This document shows positions 1 through 6,297 of a stretch of 6,822 nucleotides of DNA, one piece after another; position 1 is the first letter of the stretch, and every line of letters begins with the position of its first letter. The translations under genes were made by a program, and so were the position numbers. Below the pieces are notes generated by a model, which was not told the DNA's origin, made no database searches, and saw only the letters and a program-made list of their open reading frames with translations. The stretch comes from Thermoplasmata archaeon (GTDB lineage Archaea > Thermoplasmatota > Thermoplasmata > Thermoplasmatales > Thermoplasmataceae), in NCBI GenBank assembly GCA_021797955.1, contig JAJZYV010000098.1:1-6822 (forward strand), given 5' to 3'.

Positions 1-105
1 TATAAGTTAGAGGACGGCAATTTATCACTAATGGATGATCTAGCAGTAGAAGGGCTGAACTTTGATATAAAAGTGGGGGGGTTCAAGAATGAAGCCGACC
101 TATGA
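1..105 (+). CDS. C-terminal tail of an upstream gene, possibly an ABC ATPase (partial)
   Basis: An open frame enters from the left edge and encodes 34 residues before a TGA at 103-105. It starts YKLEDGNLSLMDDLAVEG and ends GGFKNEADL. The gene runs 17 nt past the ATG of the ABC exporter at 89, which suggests the two are translated together. The opening 'YKLEDGN' resembles the stretch after the H-loop of ABC ATPases (usually 'vyxLxDGxi'). Archaeal and bacterial half-transporters are often encoded as overlapping pairs, so this could be the partner subunit. That is inference from a very short tail; the family cannot be established here. Confidence 0.5.
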   Translation, partial: YKLEDGNLSLMDDLAVEGLNFDIKVGGFKNEADL

Positions 106-1873
106 GGATATTGAAGAAAGATATATCAGGACCCTTAAGGGGAGGGCAGCCCTTAAAAGAATGGTTAGGGATATTATCAAGAACAGGAAGCAGACGGCGA
201 TAATTTTTGTATCTGTAATTATAACAGCAATTGCCGCCACCTTTTCTCCACTGGCCATCGGCGACGCTGTAAATGGAGTTACAGCGAAGAGTGTAAAGAC
301 GATCATAGAATTCAGTTTGTTATTTATATCACTTGCTCTGATCCAGTTCGCATCAAACAGGTTCAGAGTCACAAGTTCCACTATTCTGGCACAGGGGACT
401 GTTAAGGATCTAAGGGACAGAGCATTTAAGAGCATTCAGGGCGTACCGATTTCATTTTTCAGTAAGGTAAAAGCAGGTTTTCTGATAAGTCGTATGACAA
501 ACGACGGAGAAACTATAGGTGAGTTCCTGACATTCCAGATTCCATCAGTTATCTCAGGAATGACCACAGTGATTCTTTCAATTGCAATTATGTTTTATCT
601 TGACTTCTATCTAACTTTATATGCTCTTGTAGTACTGCCATTCCTGTCGATTTTCACAATTTCTCTTCAGGGAAAGGTCAGGAAAAATTATCTCCGAACA
701 AGAAGGACGATTGCTGCAATAACTGGAAATCTGGCCGAAAATATATCTTCTATCAGAAGCATAAAGGCATTTAATGTAGAAGGGTACACGGAAAACAGAT
801 TTGACAAATTAAATCAGGACAATCTGGATGCAAACATTAAGGCATCACGATTGTCGGCTATTTACGGTGCAATCATAAGGGTAATTGAATATGTGGGGAT
901 AGCAATTGTCATTTTAGAGGGAGCACTTCAACTGAAAGCAGGATTAATTTCCATAGGAATTCTGGTAGCATTTATCCTTTATGTCCAAGAATTTTTCGAT
1001 CCGGTAATTCAAATATCCCAGCTATACAACTCATACCAGTCCTCAATTGTGGGGGTAGGAAGAATTTACGGAATTATCGACAGTAAGAAGGAGGCAACAA
1101 CAGACGGCAGCTTTACAGTAGATGGTCTAAAGGACTCAATCATCCTGAAAAATGTAAATTTTGCTTACGAGGACTCTGATGCTTTAAAAGATATAAACCT
1201 AGTAATACGGAGGGGGGAAAACATTGGAATAGTAGGGCACACAGGGGCCGGCAAAACTACGCTTTCAAATCTCATTATGAAGTTTTATTCCCCACAAAGA
1301 GGGGAAATACTGTTGGATGGAAGAAATCTGAATGAAATAAAAACCTCATCTTATAGGAATTTAATCTCGCCAGTACTGCAGGAGCCATTTCTATTTAGAG
1401 GGACAGTATTCGAAAATGTGAAGATTTCTGATCCAAATAAAAGTGAATCAGAAATAGAAAATATTGCAAAGGAGTTTAGTCTTGACAGAATATTCTCAAA
1501 ATTACCTGACGGAATGAATACCAATGTAGGGGAGATGGGAAGAAGTCTTTCAGAAGGTCAAAAACAGGCTATTGCAATACTGAGGGCTCTATGCAGAAAA
1601 CCGGAGATAATCATCATGGATGAACCAACCTCAAACATAGACCCCTACTCTGAAAGGTTCATTTTTCAGAGCCTGGAGAAGTTTGCAATGGATAAGACAT
1701 TAATCCTGATAACACACAGGTTTTCGATGATTTCACTCGTGGATAAGATAGTTGTAGTACAGGATGGTAAAATAGAGGAGAGCGGAACATTTGAAGAACT
1801 TAGGGAGAAAAAGGGGATATTCTCACAGATGTATGATATCCTATACGGATCAGAATCTCGCGGGGCAGAATAG
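89..1873 (+). CDS. ABC exporter half-transporter, fused membrane and ATPase domains
   Basis: This 594-residue protein has the usual length and order of a type IV ABC exporter half-transporter, which uses ATP to move a substrate out across the cytoplasmic membrane. The membrane domain covers about residues 35-310, with six hydrophobic segments near 36-58, 70-89, 148-172, 173-193, 258-282 and 285-303. The ATPase domain follows, with A-loop Tyr360, Walker A GHTGAGKTT (383-391, Lys389), Q-loop Gln431, signature LSEGQ (487-491), Walker B IIIMDEP (507-513, catalytic Glu512) and H-loop His543. No key ATPase residue is missing, so the site should be active. The ATG at 89 lies inside the end of the upstream frame and follows a G-rich stretch at 74-80, fitting coupled translation. 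A functional exporter needs a dimer, and the upstream gene is the natural candidate partner. The substrate cannot be read from sequence; multidrug or lipid export is common in the family. Confidence 0.95.
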   Translation: MKPTYEDIEERYIRTLKGRAALKRMVRDIIKNRKQTAIIFVSVIITAIAATFSPLAIGDAVNGVTAKSVKTIIEFSLLFISLALIQFASNRFRVTSSTILAQGTVKDLRDRAFKSIQGVPISFFSKVKAGFLISRMTNDGETIGEFLTFQIPSVISGMTTVILSIAIMFYLDFYLTLYALVVLPFLSIFTISLQGKVRKNYLRTRRTIAAITGNLAENISSIRSIKAFNVEGYTENRFDKLNQDNLDANIKASRLSAIYGAIIRVIEYVGIAIVILEGALQLKAGLISIGILVAFILYVQEFFDPVIQISQLYNSYQSSIVGVGRIYGIIDSKKEATTDGSFTVDGLKDSIILKNVNFAYEDSDALKDINLVIRRGENIGIVGHTGAGKTTLSNLIMKFYSPQRGEILLDGRNLNEIKTSSYRNLISPVLQEPFLFRGTVFENVKISDPNKSESEIENIAKEFSLDRIFSKLPDGMNTNVGEMGRSLSEGQKQAIAILRALCRKPEIIIMDEPTSNIDPYSERFIFQSLEKFAMDKTLILITHRFSMISLVDKIVVVQDGKIEESGTFEELREKKGIFSQMYDILYGSESRGAE

Positions 1874-1905
1874 ATTGGATAAAATCTAATTTAATGCTGT
1901 TTTTC
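1871..1905 (+). terminator. possible weak terminator after the ABC exporter gene
   Basis: TAGATT (1871-1876, including the stop codon) can pair with AATCTA (1883-1888) around a 6-nt loop. A T-rich stretch follows at 1899-1904. The stem has only six A/T-rich pairs, so this is weak. Archaeal termination mainly needs the T-tract. Confidence 0.25.
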
Positions 1906-1926
1906 CTAACAAATCAATCTATTAAA

Positions 1927-1935
1927 TTTAATAAA
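1927..1935 (+). promoter_or_regulatory. TATA-like box upstream of the DUF998 gene
   Basis: TTTAATAAA lies in an A/T-rich stretch about 25 nt before the GTG start at 1956. This spacing would put transcription initiation at or near the start codon. Because a ribosome binding site is also visible at 1947-1952, initiation may be further upstream, or the gene may be read through from the ABC gene (82-nt gap). The region is AT-rich, so chance matches are likely. Confidence 0.35.
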
Positions 1936-1946
1936 TTCAAAGACAT

Positions 1947-1952
1947 AGGTGA
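1947..1952 (+). promoter_or_regulatory. ribosome binding site AGGTGA supporting a GTG start
   Basis: AGGTGA matches the complement of the archaeal 16S rRNA 3' end and lies 3 nt before GTG at 1956. It favours this start over the in-frame ATG at 1986, which has no comparable motif at a good distance. Confidence 0.6.
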
Positions 1953-1955
1953 ACC

Positions 1956-2531
1956 GTGCAAAAGAAAGACAATAAAAGTTTGAGGATGGCTGGTTTTATT
2001 TTGTTCATTGGTACCACACAGTTCTTCCTTCTAATGTTGCTTGCTGAACTGTTGTACCCACATTACAGTGTCTCGACCAATTATATCAGTGATCTTGGTG
2101 TAGGAAAGACTGCCTATATTTTCAATACATCCATAATCTTGATGGGATTGGCTCTCATTTCCGCAGGGATACTCCTAAGGAAATTCTCTCCTGCCCTACT
2201 TGTAGTTATAATTCTAGCAGGGATTGGGGCCATTGGTGTTGGTATGTTTCCAGAAACCACTGGAAGACCGCATTTCATCTCTGCTACCCTTGTGTTTTTA
2301 ATGGGTGCCATAGCCCCATACTTCATTCTGTACAAGGCAAGAAACTCCTTGTCATTGATCTGGGCAATTTTAGGAACATTTTCACTAATATTTCTGATCA
2401 TGTACACGAGAGATGTGCACTTGGGTCTTGGGGCTGGAGGAATGGAACGCATGATTGTATATCCTGAATTACTCTGGGCATTGGGTTTCGGAGGATGGTT
2501 AGCGGGTAAGTTTTCAAATTCCCAAGAATAG
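1956..2531 (+). CDS. DUF998 family integral membrane protein
   Basis: The 191-residue product is almost entirely hydrophobic, with six predicted membrane helices near residues 12-32, 54-74, 79-97, 106-126, 132-150 and 166-184. Features typical of DUF998 are YISDLG (43-48) after the first helix, a FPE motif (98-100) followed by His106 before helix 4, and a GGMERMIVYPELLW segment (161-174) leading into the last helix. DUF998 proteins are found in bacteria and archaea; their biochemical role is not established, so I assign none. The GTG start is chosen because AGGTGA precedes it; ATG at codon 11 is the alternative and would still keep all six helices. The gene follows the ABC exporter by 82 nt on the same strand and could share its transcript. 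Confidence 0.85.
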   Translation: MQKKDNKSLRMAGFILFIGTTQFFLLMLLAELLYPHYSVSTNYISDLGVGKTAYIFNTSIILMGLALISAGILLRKFSPALLVVIILAGIGAIGVGMFPETTGRPHFISATLVFLMGAIAPYFILYKARNSLSLIWAILGTFSLIFLIMYTRDVHLGLGAGGMERMIVYPELLWALGFGGWLAGKFSNSQE

Positions 2532-2634
2532 CGAGTTCTCAACTTCTAACATGCCATTCCGATGGACTTTGAAGTTTGAATTAATTTTCGGCGAACATCG
2601 TGCATGAATACGGAAGTAAACAGACTGGGAAGGC

Positions 2635-2662
2635 TATTATAACGTAACATTCGTATTATAAC
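2635..2662. repeat. 9-bp direct repeat TATTATAAC
   Basis: TATTATAAC occurs at 2635-2643 and again at 2654-2662, 10 bp apart, immediately beyond the 3' end of the decayed gene. It is short and A/T-rich, so chance is possible. I see no element between or next to the copies that it would flank. Confidence 0.3.
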
Positions 2663-3566
2663 TCAAAAGACGATAACCACCCTCCCAATGTCGCCAGGGA
2701 AGAAGTTTCTTTTCCACACAACGGTCGAAAGAAGATCGTAATATTCTGAAATTCCTGCTGGAAAATCAATTCTAGCAATTATCTTTCCAGGTAAGATGCT
2801 ATCCCCTATTACTACTGCCTCTGTGTACATTGCCAATCTTTCGACTTATGTGGTTTTACCATCAATTTCGGTTATATTCTCAGGGGAGTTGTATTCCACC
2901 AGGTATAATACTGGAAAACTATCTTCAACTATTCAGCGGTATTTTTCTTTGATGCCATCCACCTCATTTTAGCAGATCCTTAAGTAGGACACATCTTCAA
3001 AATTTCTCTGGCAATCCTTCAAGTTTTCAAATTCAACTTATGTTGACCTTTCACTTTGCACAACTCACTTATTATATCATTTGTTAAAATTATCAATACC
3101 ATATTGCAGTCTTTTTCGATGATCATTGTGACATTTCTTTTCGTTTACGAGATCTGGAAAATATTCATAAGCACTTAGCAGTGCAGTAATAGATTCTCCA
3201 CCAACGTTCATTGAGTAATTCCATGCTCTCCAATAATCTCTTGTAAGACTAATTGACTTTTTCTGAAATTACTATTTTCTGCTCTTCATGGTGAAAGCTT
3301 GCTAAAGTTCTATCAAAATAATCTGGGAAGTCCCGTAGTGTTGCTGCAACACGTATTGTATCAAATATCTCTATAATTCTTTTCACGTTAGTAATGGAGA
3401 ACGGCAAATCTATAAGACCTCATCCATTGCCTTCAATCTTCTCGGAGTATACGCTGCTTGTTCCATGGTATCAAATATTCGTGTTTTCCCAAAATTCTTT
3501 GTCGAGAGGATATGGCAGGTCCTCCGGGGAAATAGAACAAGTTATTCGTTCACTCTTAAGAAACAA
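2663..3566 (-). pseudogene. decayed gene of unknown family, about 300 residues originally
   Basis: No intact gene spans this stretch, but the minus strand yields a protein-like chain when frames are switched. It runs from a TTG at 3566 (FLKSERITCSISPEDLPYPL, stop at 3473-3471) to a piece containing IFDTMEQAAYTPRRLKAMDE (stop 3412-3410). It continues through 3419-3249 (GLIDLPFSITNVKRIIEIFD onward) and 3265-3077 (SISLTRDYWRAWNYSMNVGG onward). A short piece with IISELCKVKGQHK follows near 3076-3040. The last frame runs to a TGA at 2665-2663 with internal stops at 3040-3038, 2971-2969, 2935-2933 and 2848-2846, and ends FFPGDIGRVVIVF. Pieces abut at each switch and have globular-protein composition, as expected of a gene broken by point mutations and small indels. 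I do not recognise the family; no catalytic motif or membrane segment stands out. The true start codon may be lost. The alternative is chance open frames in non-coding DNA, which I think less likely given how well the pieces join. Confidence 0.6.
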
Positions 3567-3575
3567 ATGATTAGA

Positions 3576-3583
3576 TATATAAA
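3576..3583 (+). promoter_or_regulatory. TATA box for the methyltransferase gene
   Basis: TATATAAA is centred about 54 nt before the methyltransferase ATG at 3634. Archaeal transcription usually starts about 25 nt downstream of the box, near 3605, leaving a leader of roughly 30 nt. The box lies just beyond the 5' end of the decayed minus-strand gene, so the methyltransferase appears to be transcribed independently of it. Confidence 0.5.
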
Positions 3584-3633
3584 TTAATTTCCCACATCCG
3601 AGCTTTACGCTGGTTTAATGTCTCCAAAAAAGA

Positions 3634-4317
3634 ATGTTTAAAAAGCATTCCGAAAAATATAATTTATTTGAGAATATGGTTGGTTCATCTATGACCACAA
3701 AAACTCCAATGGAATTCTACACAGAGCTAGGATTCGAATGGTTATCGAAAATAAAGAGTTTTGTTATAACAGAAAATGAACTAACCTATCTGACTAGATT
3801 GTTAAAGAAGGATTGGAAGATCCTAGATTTGGCATGTGGATATGGGAGGTTTTCTATCCCTTTGGCTTTAATGGGGTATAGGGTGCAGGGAATAGACATA
3901 ACTTCGATTTTTATTGAAAAGGGTAAAGAAGAGGCGAGAAAAAGAAATCTCAGCATTGAATTCAGAGTGGGTGACATGAGAAGCCTACCCTATGAAGATA
4001 GATCATTTGATTCTGTAATCTGTATGTGGAATTCCTTTAGTGAACTTGTACAAATTCAGGACCAAGTAAAGGCAATCACTGAAATATTCAGAGTACTCAA
4101 GAGAGGAGGACTTGCAATTGTCGAGGTAAGAAATCACAGGTCAAGCGGACCGATAGAAGAAAATTTTATAGACGGATACGAGGCAATGCCTACATATAAT
4201 CACACAAAAGGAAGCATAAAACGGTTGATGAAACTATCAGATATAGGTACTTTCAAGGTGTTTGTTGAAGAGTTTGGGGGAAGGAACAGGCTTCTTTTCG
4301 AAATAATGAAAAAATGA
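3634..4317 (+). CDS. class I SAM-dependent methyltransferase
   Basis: The 227-residue protein has the Rossmann-like fold of class I methyltransferases, which transfer the methyl group of S-adenosylmethionine. Motif I is DLACGYG (65-71) after the first strand ILDL. The acidic residue that binds the SAM ribose is Asp88 in GIDIT. VGDMRSLPY (112-120) is the adenine-binding region, and SFDSVICMWNSF (124-135) is motif IV with Asp126. RVLKRGGLAIVEV (153-165) forms the next helix and strand. It resembles the Methyltransf_11/25 group and has no obvious substrate-recognition domain, so a small-molecule, RNA or protein substrate cannot be told apart. No good ribosome binding site precedes ATG 3634. Met15 (3676) or Met20 (3691) are alternative starts that leave the domain intact. 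It stands alone, between a decayed gene and a convergent flavoprotein gene. Confidence 0.9.
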   Translation: MFKKHSEKYNLFENMVGSSMTTKTPMEFYTELGFEWLSKIKSFVITENELTYLTRLLKKDWKILDLACGYGRFSIPLALMGYRVQGIDITSIFIEKGKEEARKRNLSIEFRVGDMRSLPYEDRSFDSVICMWNSFSELVQIQDQVKAITEIFRVLKRGGLAIVEVRNHRSSGPIEENFIDGYEAMPTYNHTKGSIKRLMKLSDIGTFKVFVEEFGGRNRLLFEIMKK

Positions 4318-4336
4318 TTTTTACTTCTTTATTTTC
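4318..4336 (+). terminator. T-rich terminator after the methyltransferase gene
   Basis: Immediately after the TGA stop the sequence is strongly T-rich, with four runs of three or more T. This is the usual intrinsic termination signal in archaea, where no strong hairpin is required. Confidence 0.5.
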
Positions 4337-4556
4337 ATCGAAAGATAAGATAACTCAGAGAAACAGATTTTATTATCGGTTTAGACTATTTGAAGAAAGA
4401 TAATTCATGTCAGTGATGGGAAAATTTTTGACCATTCTACTATAGTTAAGTGTTTCAGTACTGAATCAGGTGCTCAGGATAGACAAGGCACTTTCCAAAA
4501 ACCTATCATTTGCGACAACTTGTTAGATTAGTGATGATCCCAATTATATTATAGCT

Positions 4557-4568
4557 GATAAAAATAAA
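4557..4568 (-). terminator. T-tract terminator downstream of the flavin reductase-like gene
   Basis: Read on the minus strand, TTTATTTTTATC lies about 50 nt beyond the stop of the 4617-5324 gene. A T-tract of this kind is sufficient for termination by archaeal RNA polymerase. No hairpin accompanies it. Confidence 0.35.
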
Positions 4569-4616
4569 TTTATAAACTCTTGACACCACAATAACTATCT
4601 CCTTTTAACCCAATTT

Positions 4617-5324
4617 TCACGTTTCTGATTTAAAAGTTTTACCTAAATGCTCTCCTAAAGAGAAATAATGCCGGAAAGAATAGATCAGCGGTTTCCACCT
4701 TACTGGATCTATGTGCCTTTCGTCCAAAACTATGTTCTTGCTTGCGTGTACTTTCACAACTGCAGCCTCCACTATGAAGGCAATTTCTTTTCCTTGGTAA
4801 AATGGATATATATTCTTCACGATAGCCTCCATCTGAATGGGGCATTCCTTTACCAGTGGAGGTCCAACAATATCTGAGCTCTCTGTAGTCAGATGGGAAG
4901 CATTGAATTTATTGCTCTCATATCTGTATCTATCAGCCTTGGACGGAGGGACCGGATTCTTACCTGTTAAAGGAGCAAGGTTTTCAACAGCCTCCCACAA
5001 GCCTATGTCAGGAAAGTTTAGGGTCAGTTCCCTGGTCTCATTTAAGTTTTCAATAGTCTTTCCTACGGCGCTGAGTCCAAGTATAACATTATATCCTAAA
5101 GCCCATGCTGACGACATGGGTGAAAGGTTAATGTTACCTTCCTTGTCAACGGAGGATATGAGAACGACAGGCGTTCCGAAGTAAAGGACATTAGGCTTGA
5201 CGTCCATATGTCCATCATTCTCTGAAGCCGTAAAATGTTCGTCCTGATTATGCGTCCTCGAATTTCCATACTCTTCATTGTCCCGTTTCAAGTCGTTTTT
5301 CATGATAGTGTGAAGATGAGCCAT
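4617..5324 (-). CDS. flavin reductase-like FMN-binding protein (split-barrel fold)
   Basis: The 235-residue product matches the flavin reductase-like domain family (FMN-binding split barrel), whose members bind FMN and often pass electrons from NAD(P)H to flavin. The core starts near residue 44. It holds TPVVLISSVDKEGNINLSPM (51-70), ALGYNVILGL (75-84), TIENLNETRELTLNFP (90-105) and ECPIQMEAIV (160-169). It ends with a C-terminal WKPLIYSFRHYFSLGEHLGK (210-229). The protein looks soluble and cytoplasmic. The first 40 residues are a polar tail rich in His, Asn, Asp and Glu that the family normally lacks. Met8 (5303) and Met40 (5207) are alternative starts, and Met40 fits the core domain best. 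No ribosome binding site precedes 5324, but a TATA-like box at 5357-5364 fits a short-leader transcript starting near it. The gene is divergent from an ArsR-type regulator, its likely controller. Physiological substrate is unknown. Confidence 0.85.
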   Translation of the reverse strand: MAHLHTIMKNDLKRDNEEYGNSRTHNQDEHFTASENDGHMDVKPNVLYFGTPVVLISSVDKEGNINLSPMSSAWALGYNVILGLSAVGKTIENLNETRELTLNFPDIGLWEAVENLAPLTGKNPVPPSKADRYRYESNKFNASHLTTESSDIVGPPLVKECPIQMEAIVKNIYPFYQGKEIAFIVEAAVVKVHASKNIVLDERHIDPVRWKPLIYSFRHYFSLGEHLGKTFKSET

Positions 5325-5356
5325 TACTATAAATTGCTGAAATATATGAAAAATGA

Positions 5357-5364
5357 GATATATC
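5357..5364. promoter_or_regulatory. palindromic TATA-like element, shared by the divergent genes
   Basis: GATATATC is a perfect 8-bp palindrome centred at 5360.5. This is exactly the midpoint of the 72-bp space between the minus-strand ATG (5324) and the plus-strand TTG (5397). Initiation about 25 nt to either side would give leaders of about 10 nt for both genes, so one element could serve both directions. A second TATA-like stretch (CATATATTT on the minus strand, 5348-5340) could instead serve the flavoprotein gene. An ArsR dimer binding here would block both genes; this is inference. Confidence 0.5.
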
Positions 5365-5385
5365 GATTAGTTTTTAGGATGATAT

Positions 5386-5392
5386 GAGGGTG
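5386..5392 (+). promoter_or_regulatory. ribosome binding site GAGGGTG before a TTG start
   Basis: GAGGGTG is close to the archaeal consensus GGAGGTG and ends 4 nt before TTG at 5397, which supports that start. The first in-frame ATG (5409) is 16 nt away, too far for normal use of this site. Confidence 0.45.
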
Positions 5393-5396
5393 GGCA

Positions 5397-6113
5397 TTGG
5401 GACTGGAAATGGGAAGTTTAACTAGAGCAATCTCACATCCTCTAAGGAAGAAAATCATAGAGAGTTTAGCCGATGCGCCCAGAACAGTGAGCGAGATTAT
5501 GTTTCTGACCGGCGGATCTCAACCTATGGTATCTTCAAACCTTGCAATTCTCTTAAGTGCCAATGTTGTTGAGTCCTATCCATTGGGGCGGGAAAGGATA
5601 TACAGACTGATCCCAGAGGGGTTTGAGGAACTGGGTGATTGGTTAGATAGGATCATGCATGCAAAGGATGAAAACAACTATCCCCCATTCAGGGGAAAAA
5701 GCACTTTAGTTAGTGAATTGCATCTTGCTCGAACGTGCTACGATCATCTAGCTGGAGTTGAAGGAGTCCACCTTCTTGATGAACTCCTAACTAGGAAATG
5801 GCTTTTGCGTGAAAGTGAAGGGAGCAAGATGCTAACGCTTACGACAGATGGGGAAGTTGGGCTGGCTTACCTCGGGATAAAAATACCTCTCCGAAAGAAC
5901 AGGAGGAGAATTTTTGCATACTCGTGCATGGATTGGACCGTTAAACGGTTTCACCTCGGTGGAGCATTGGGCTCCTCTTTACTGAAAGGGTTGGAGAATC
6001 TAGGCTATCTTGAGAGGGTTGACGGTTCCAGAAAAGTGATTATTAACGGGAAGGTAGAGAACTTTTTCATGGGGCATCTGCCTGTTCATTCGAAAAAAAT
6101 GGAAAACCTTTAA
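5397..6113 (+). CDS. ArsR-family winged-helix transcriptional regulator with C-terminal CxDW-type domain
   Basis: This 238-residue protein is a DNA-binding regulator, about twice the length of classical ArsR proteins. The winged helix-turn-helix covers about residues 6-72: SHPLRKKIIESL (13-24), the recognition region SQPMVSSNLAIL (41-52) and the wing GRERIYRL (64-71). Two segments are hallmarks of a longer group well represented in bacteria: LARTCYDHLAGVEGV (110-124) and FAYSCMDWTVKRFHLGGALG (173-192). They are followed by a small C-terminal unit ending in strand SRKVIING (211-218). Cys114, His117, Cys177 and His186 fall in these conserved segments and could sense redox state or a ligand, which is inference. 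TTG at 5397 is preferred because GAGGGTG precedes it; ATG at 5409 is the alternative. It is divergent from the flavoprotein gene and shares its promoter region, so it probably regulates that gene and itself. Its bacterial look suggests transfer into the archaeon. Confidence 0.85.
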   Translation: MGLEMGSLTRAISHPLRKKIIESLADAPRTVSEIMFLTGGSQPMVSSNLAILLSANVVESYPLGRERIYRLIPEGFEELGDWLDRIMHAKDENNYPPFRGKSTLVSELHLARTCYDHLAGVEGVHLLDELLTRKWLLRESEGSKMLTLTTDGEVGLAYLGIKIPLRKNRRRIFAYSCMDWTVKRFHLGGALGSSLLKGLENLGYLERVDGSRKVIINGKVENFFMGHLPVHSKKMENL

Positions 6114-6164
6114 CGGCTACAGAACGATAAAGAACAATGACAAAAGCTCTTTGTTAAAAATCCT

Positions 6165-6178
6165 CAATTTTGTTTGTT
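6165..6178 (+). terminator. T-rich stretch downstream of the ArsR-type gene
   Basis: About 52 nt after the stop codon, a T-rich stretch (AATTTTGTTTGTT) could end the regulator transcript. A weak ACAAA/TTTGT hairpin lies just upstream at about 6140-6154. The 184 nt between the stop codon and the next gene remnant hold nothing else I can support. Confidence 0.3.
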
Positions 6179-6297
6179 ACTAAAAATGGATCGATCGGGA
6201 TATGATTAAAGTCTCAAGCGAATACTGAAAATTGATATGAAAAGCACGAAATAGGGATAAATTCAAAAGTAAAGGCAACAGAATTGTTCCTGAAAGG

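Larger units (their letters stand above)
4318..4616. other. non-coding gap between convergent genes
   Basis: This stretch of about 300 bases separates the 3' ends of the methyltransferase (+) and the flavin reductase-like gene (-). It contains a T-rich terminator at each end and a palindromic TTTATAAA at 4570-4577. Only very short open frames are present on either strand, none with a ribosome binding site or a recognisable product. I see no RNA gene, long inverted repeat or mobile element remnant. Confidence 0.6.

Noticed and set aside
2114..2542. Long minus-strand open frame opposite the DUF998 gene
   Set aside because: It is antisense to a clear membrane protein gene, has low-complexity, proline-rich content and no start signal; a shadow frame.
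2635..2662. TATTATAAC repeat as a target-site duplication or attachment site
   Set aside because: The copies are only 10 bp apart and flank no element; no transposase or integrase is present in the window.
2663..2845. The last 60-codon open piece as an intact small gene
   Set aside because: No ribosome binding site precedes its ATG at 2830, and the sequence upstream of the TAA continues in the same frame like the body of a larger protein.
4407..4526. Short plus-strand frame MSVMGKFLTILL, a stop, then 26 more codons in frame (LSVSVLNQVLRIDKAL onward)
   Set aside because: It is short, has no ribosome binding site, is interrupted by TAG and has no recognisable family. It may be chance.
4570..4577. 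TTTATAAA as a promoter
   Set aside because: It is a good TATA match, but no gene starts downstream of it on either strand, and the surroundings are uniformly AT-rich.
4837..5184. Plus-strand open frame of 115 codons opposite the flavin reductase-like gene
   Set aside because: The minus-strand product matches a known fold throughout; this is its complement.
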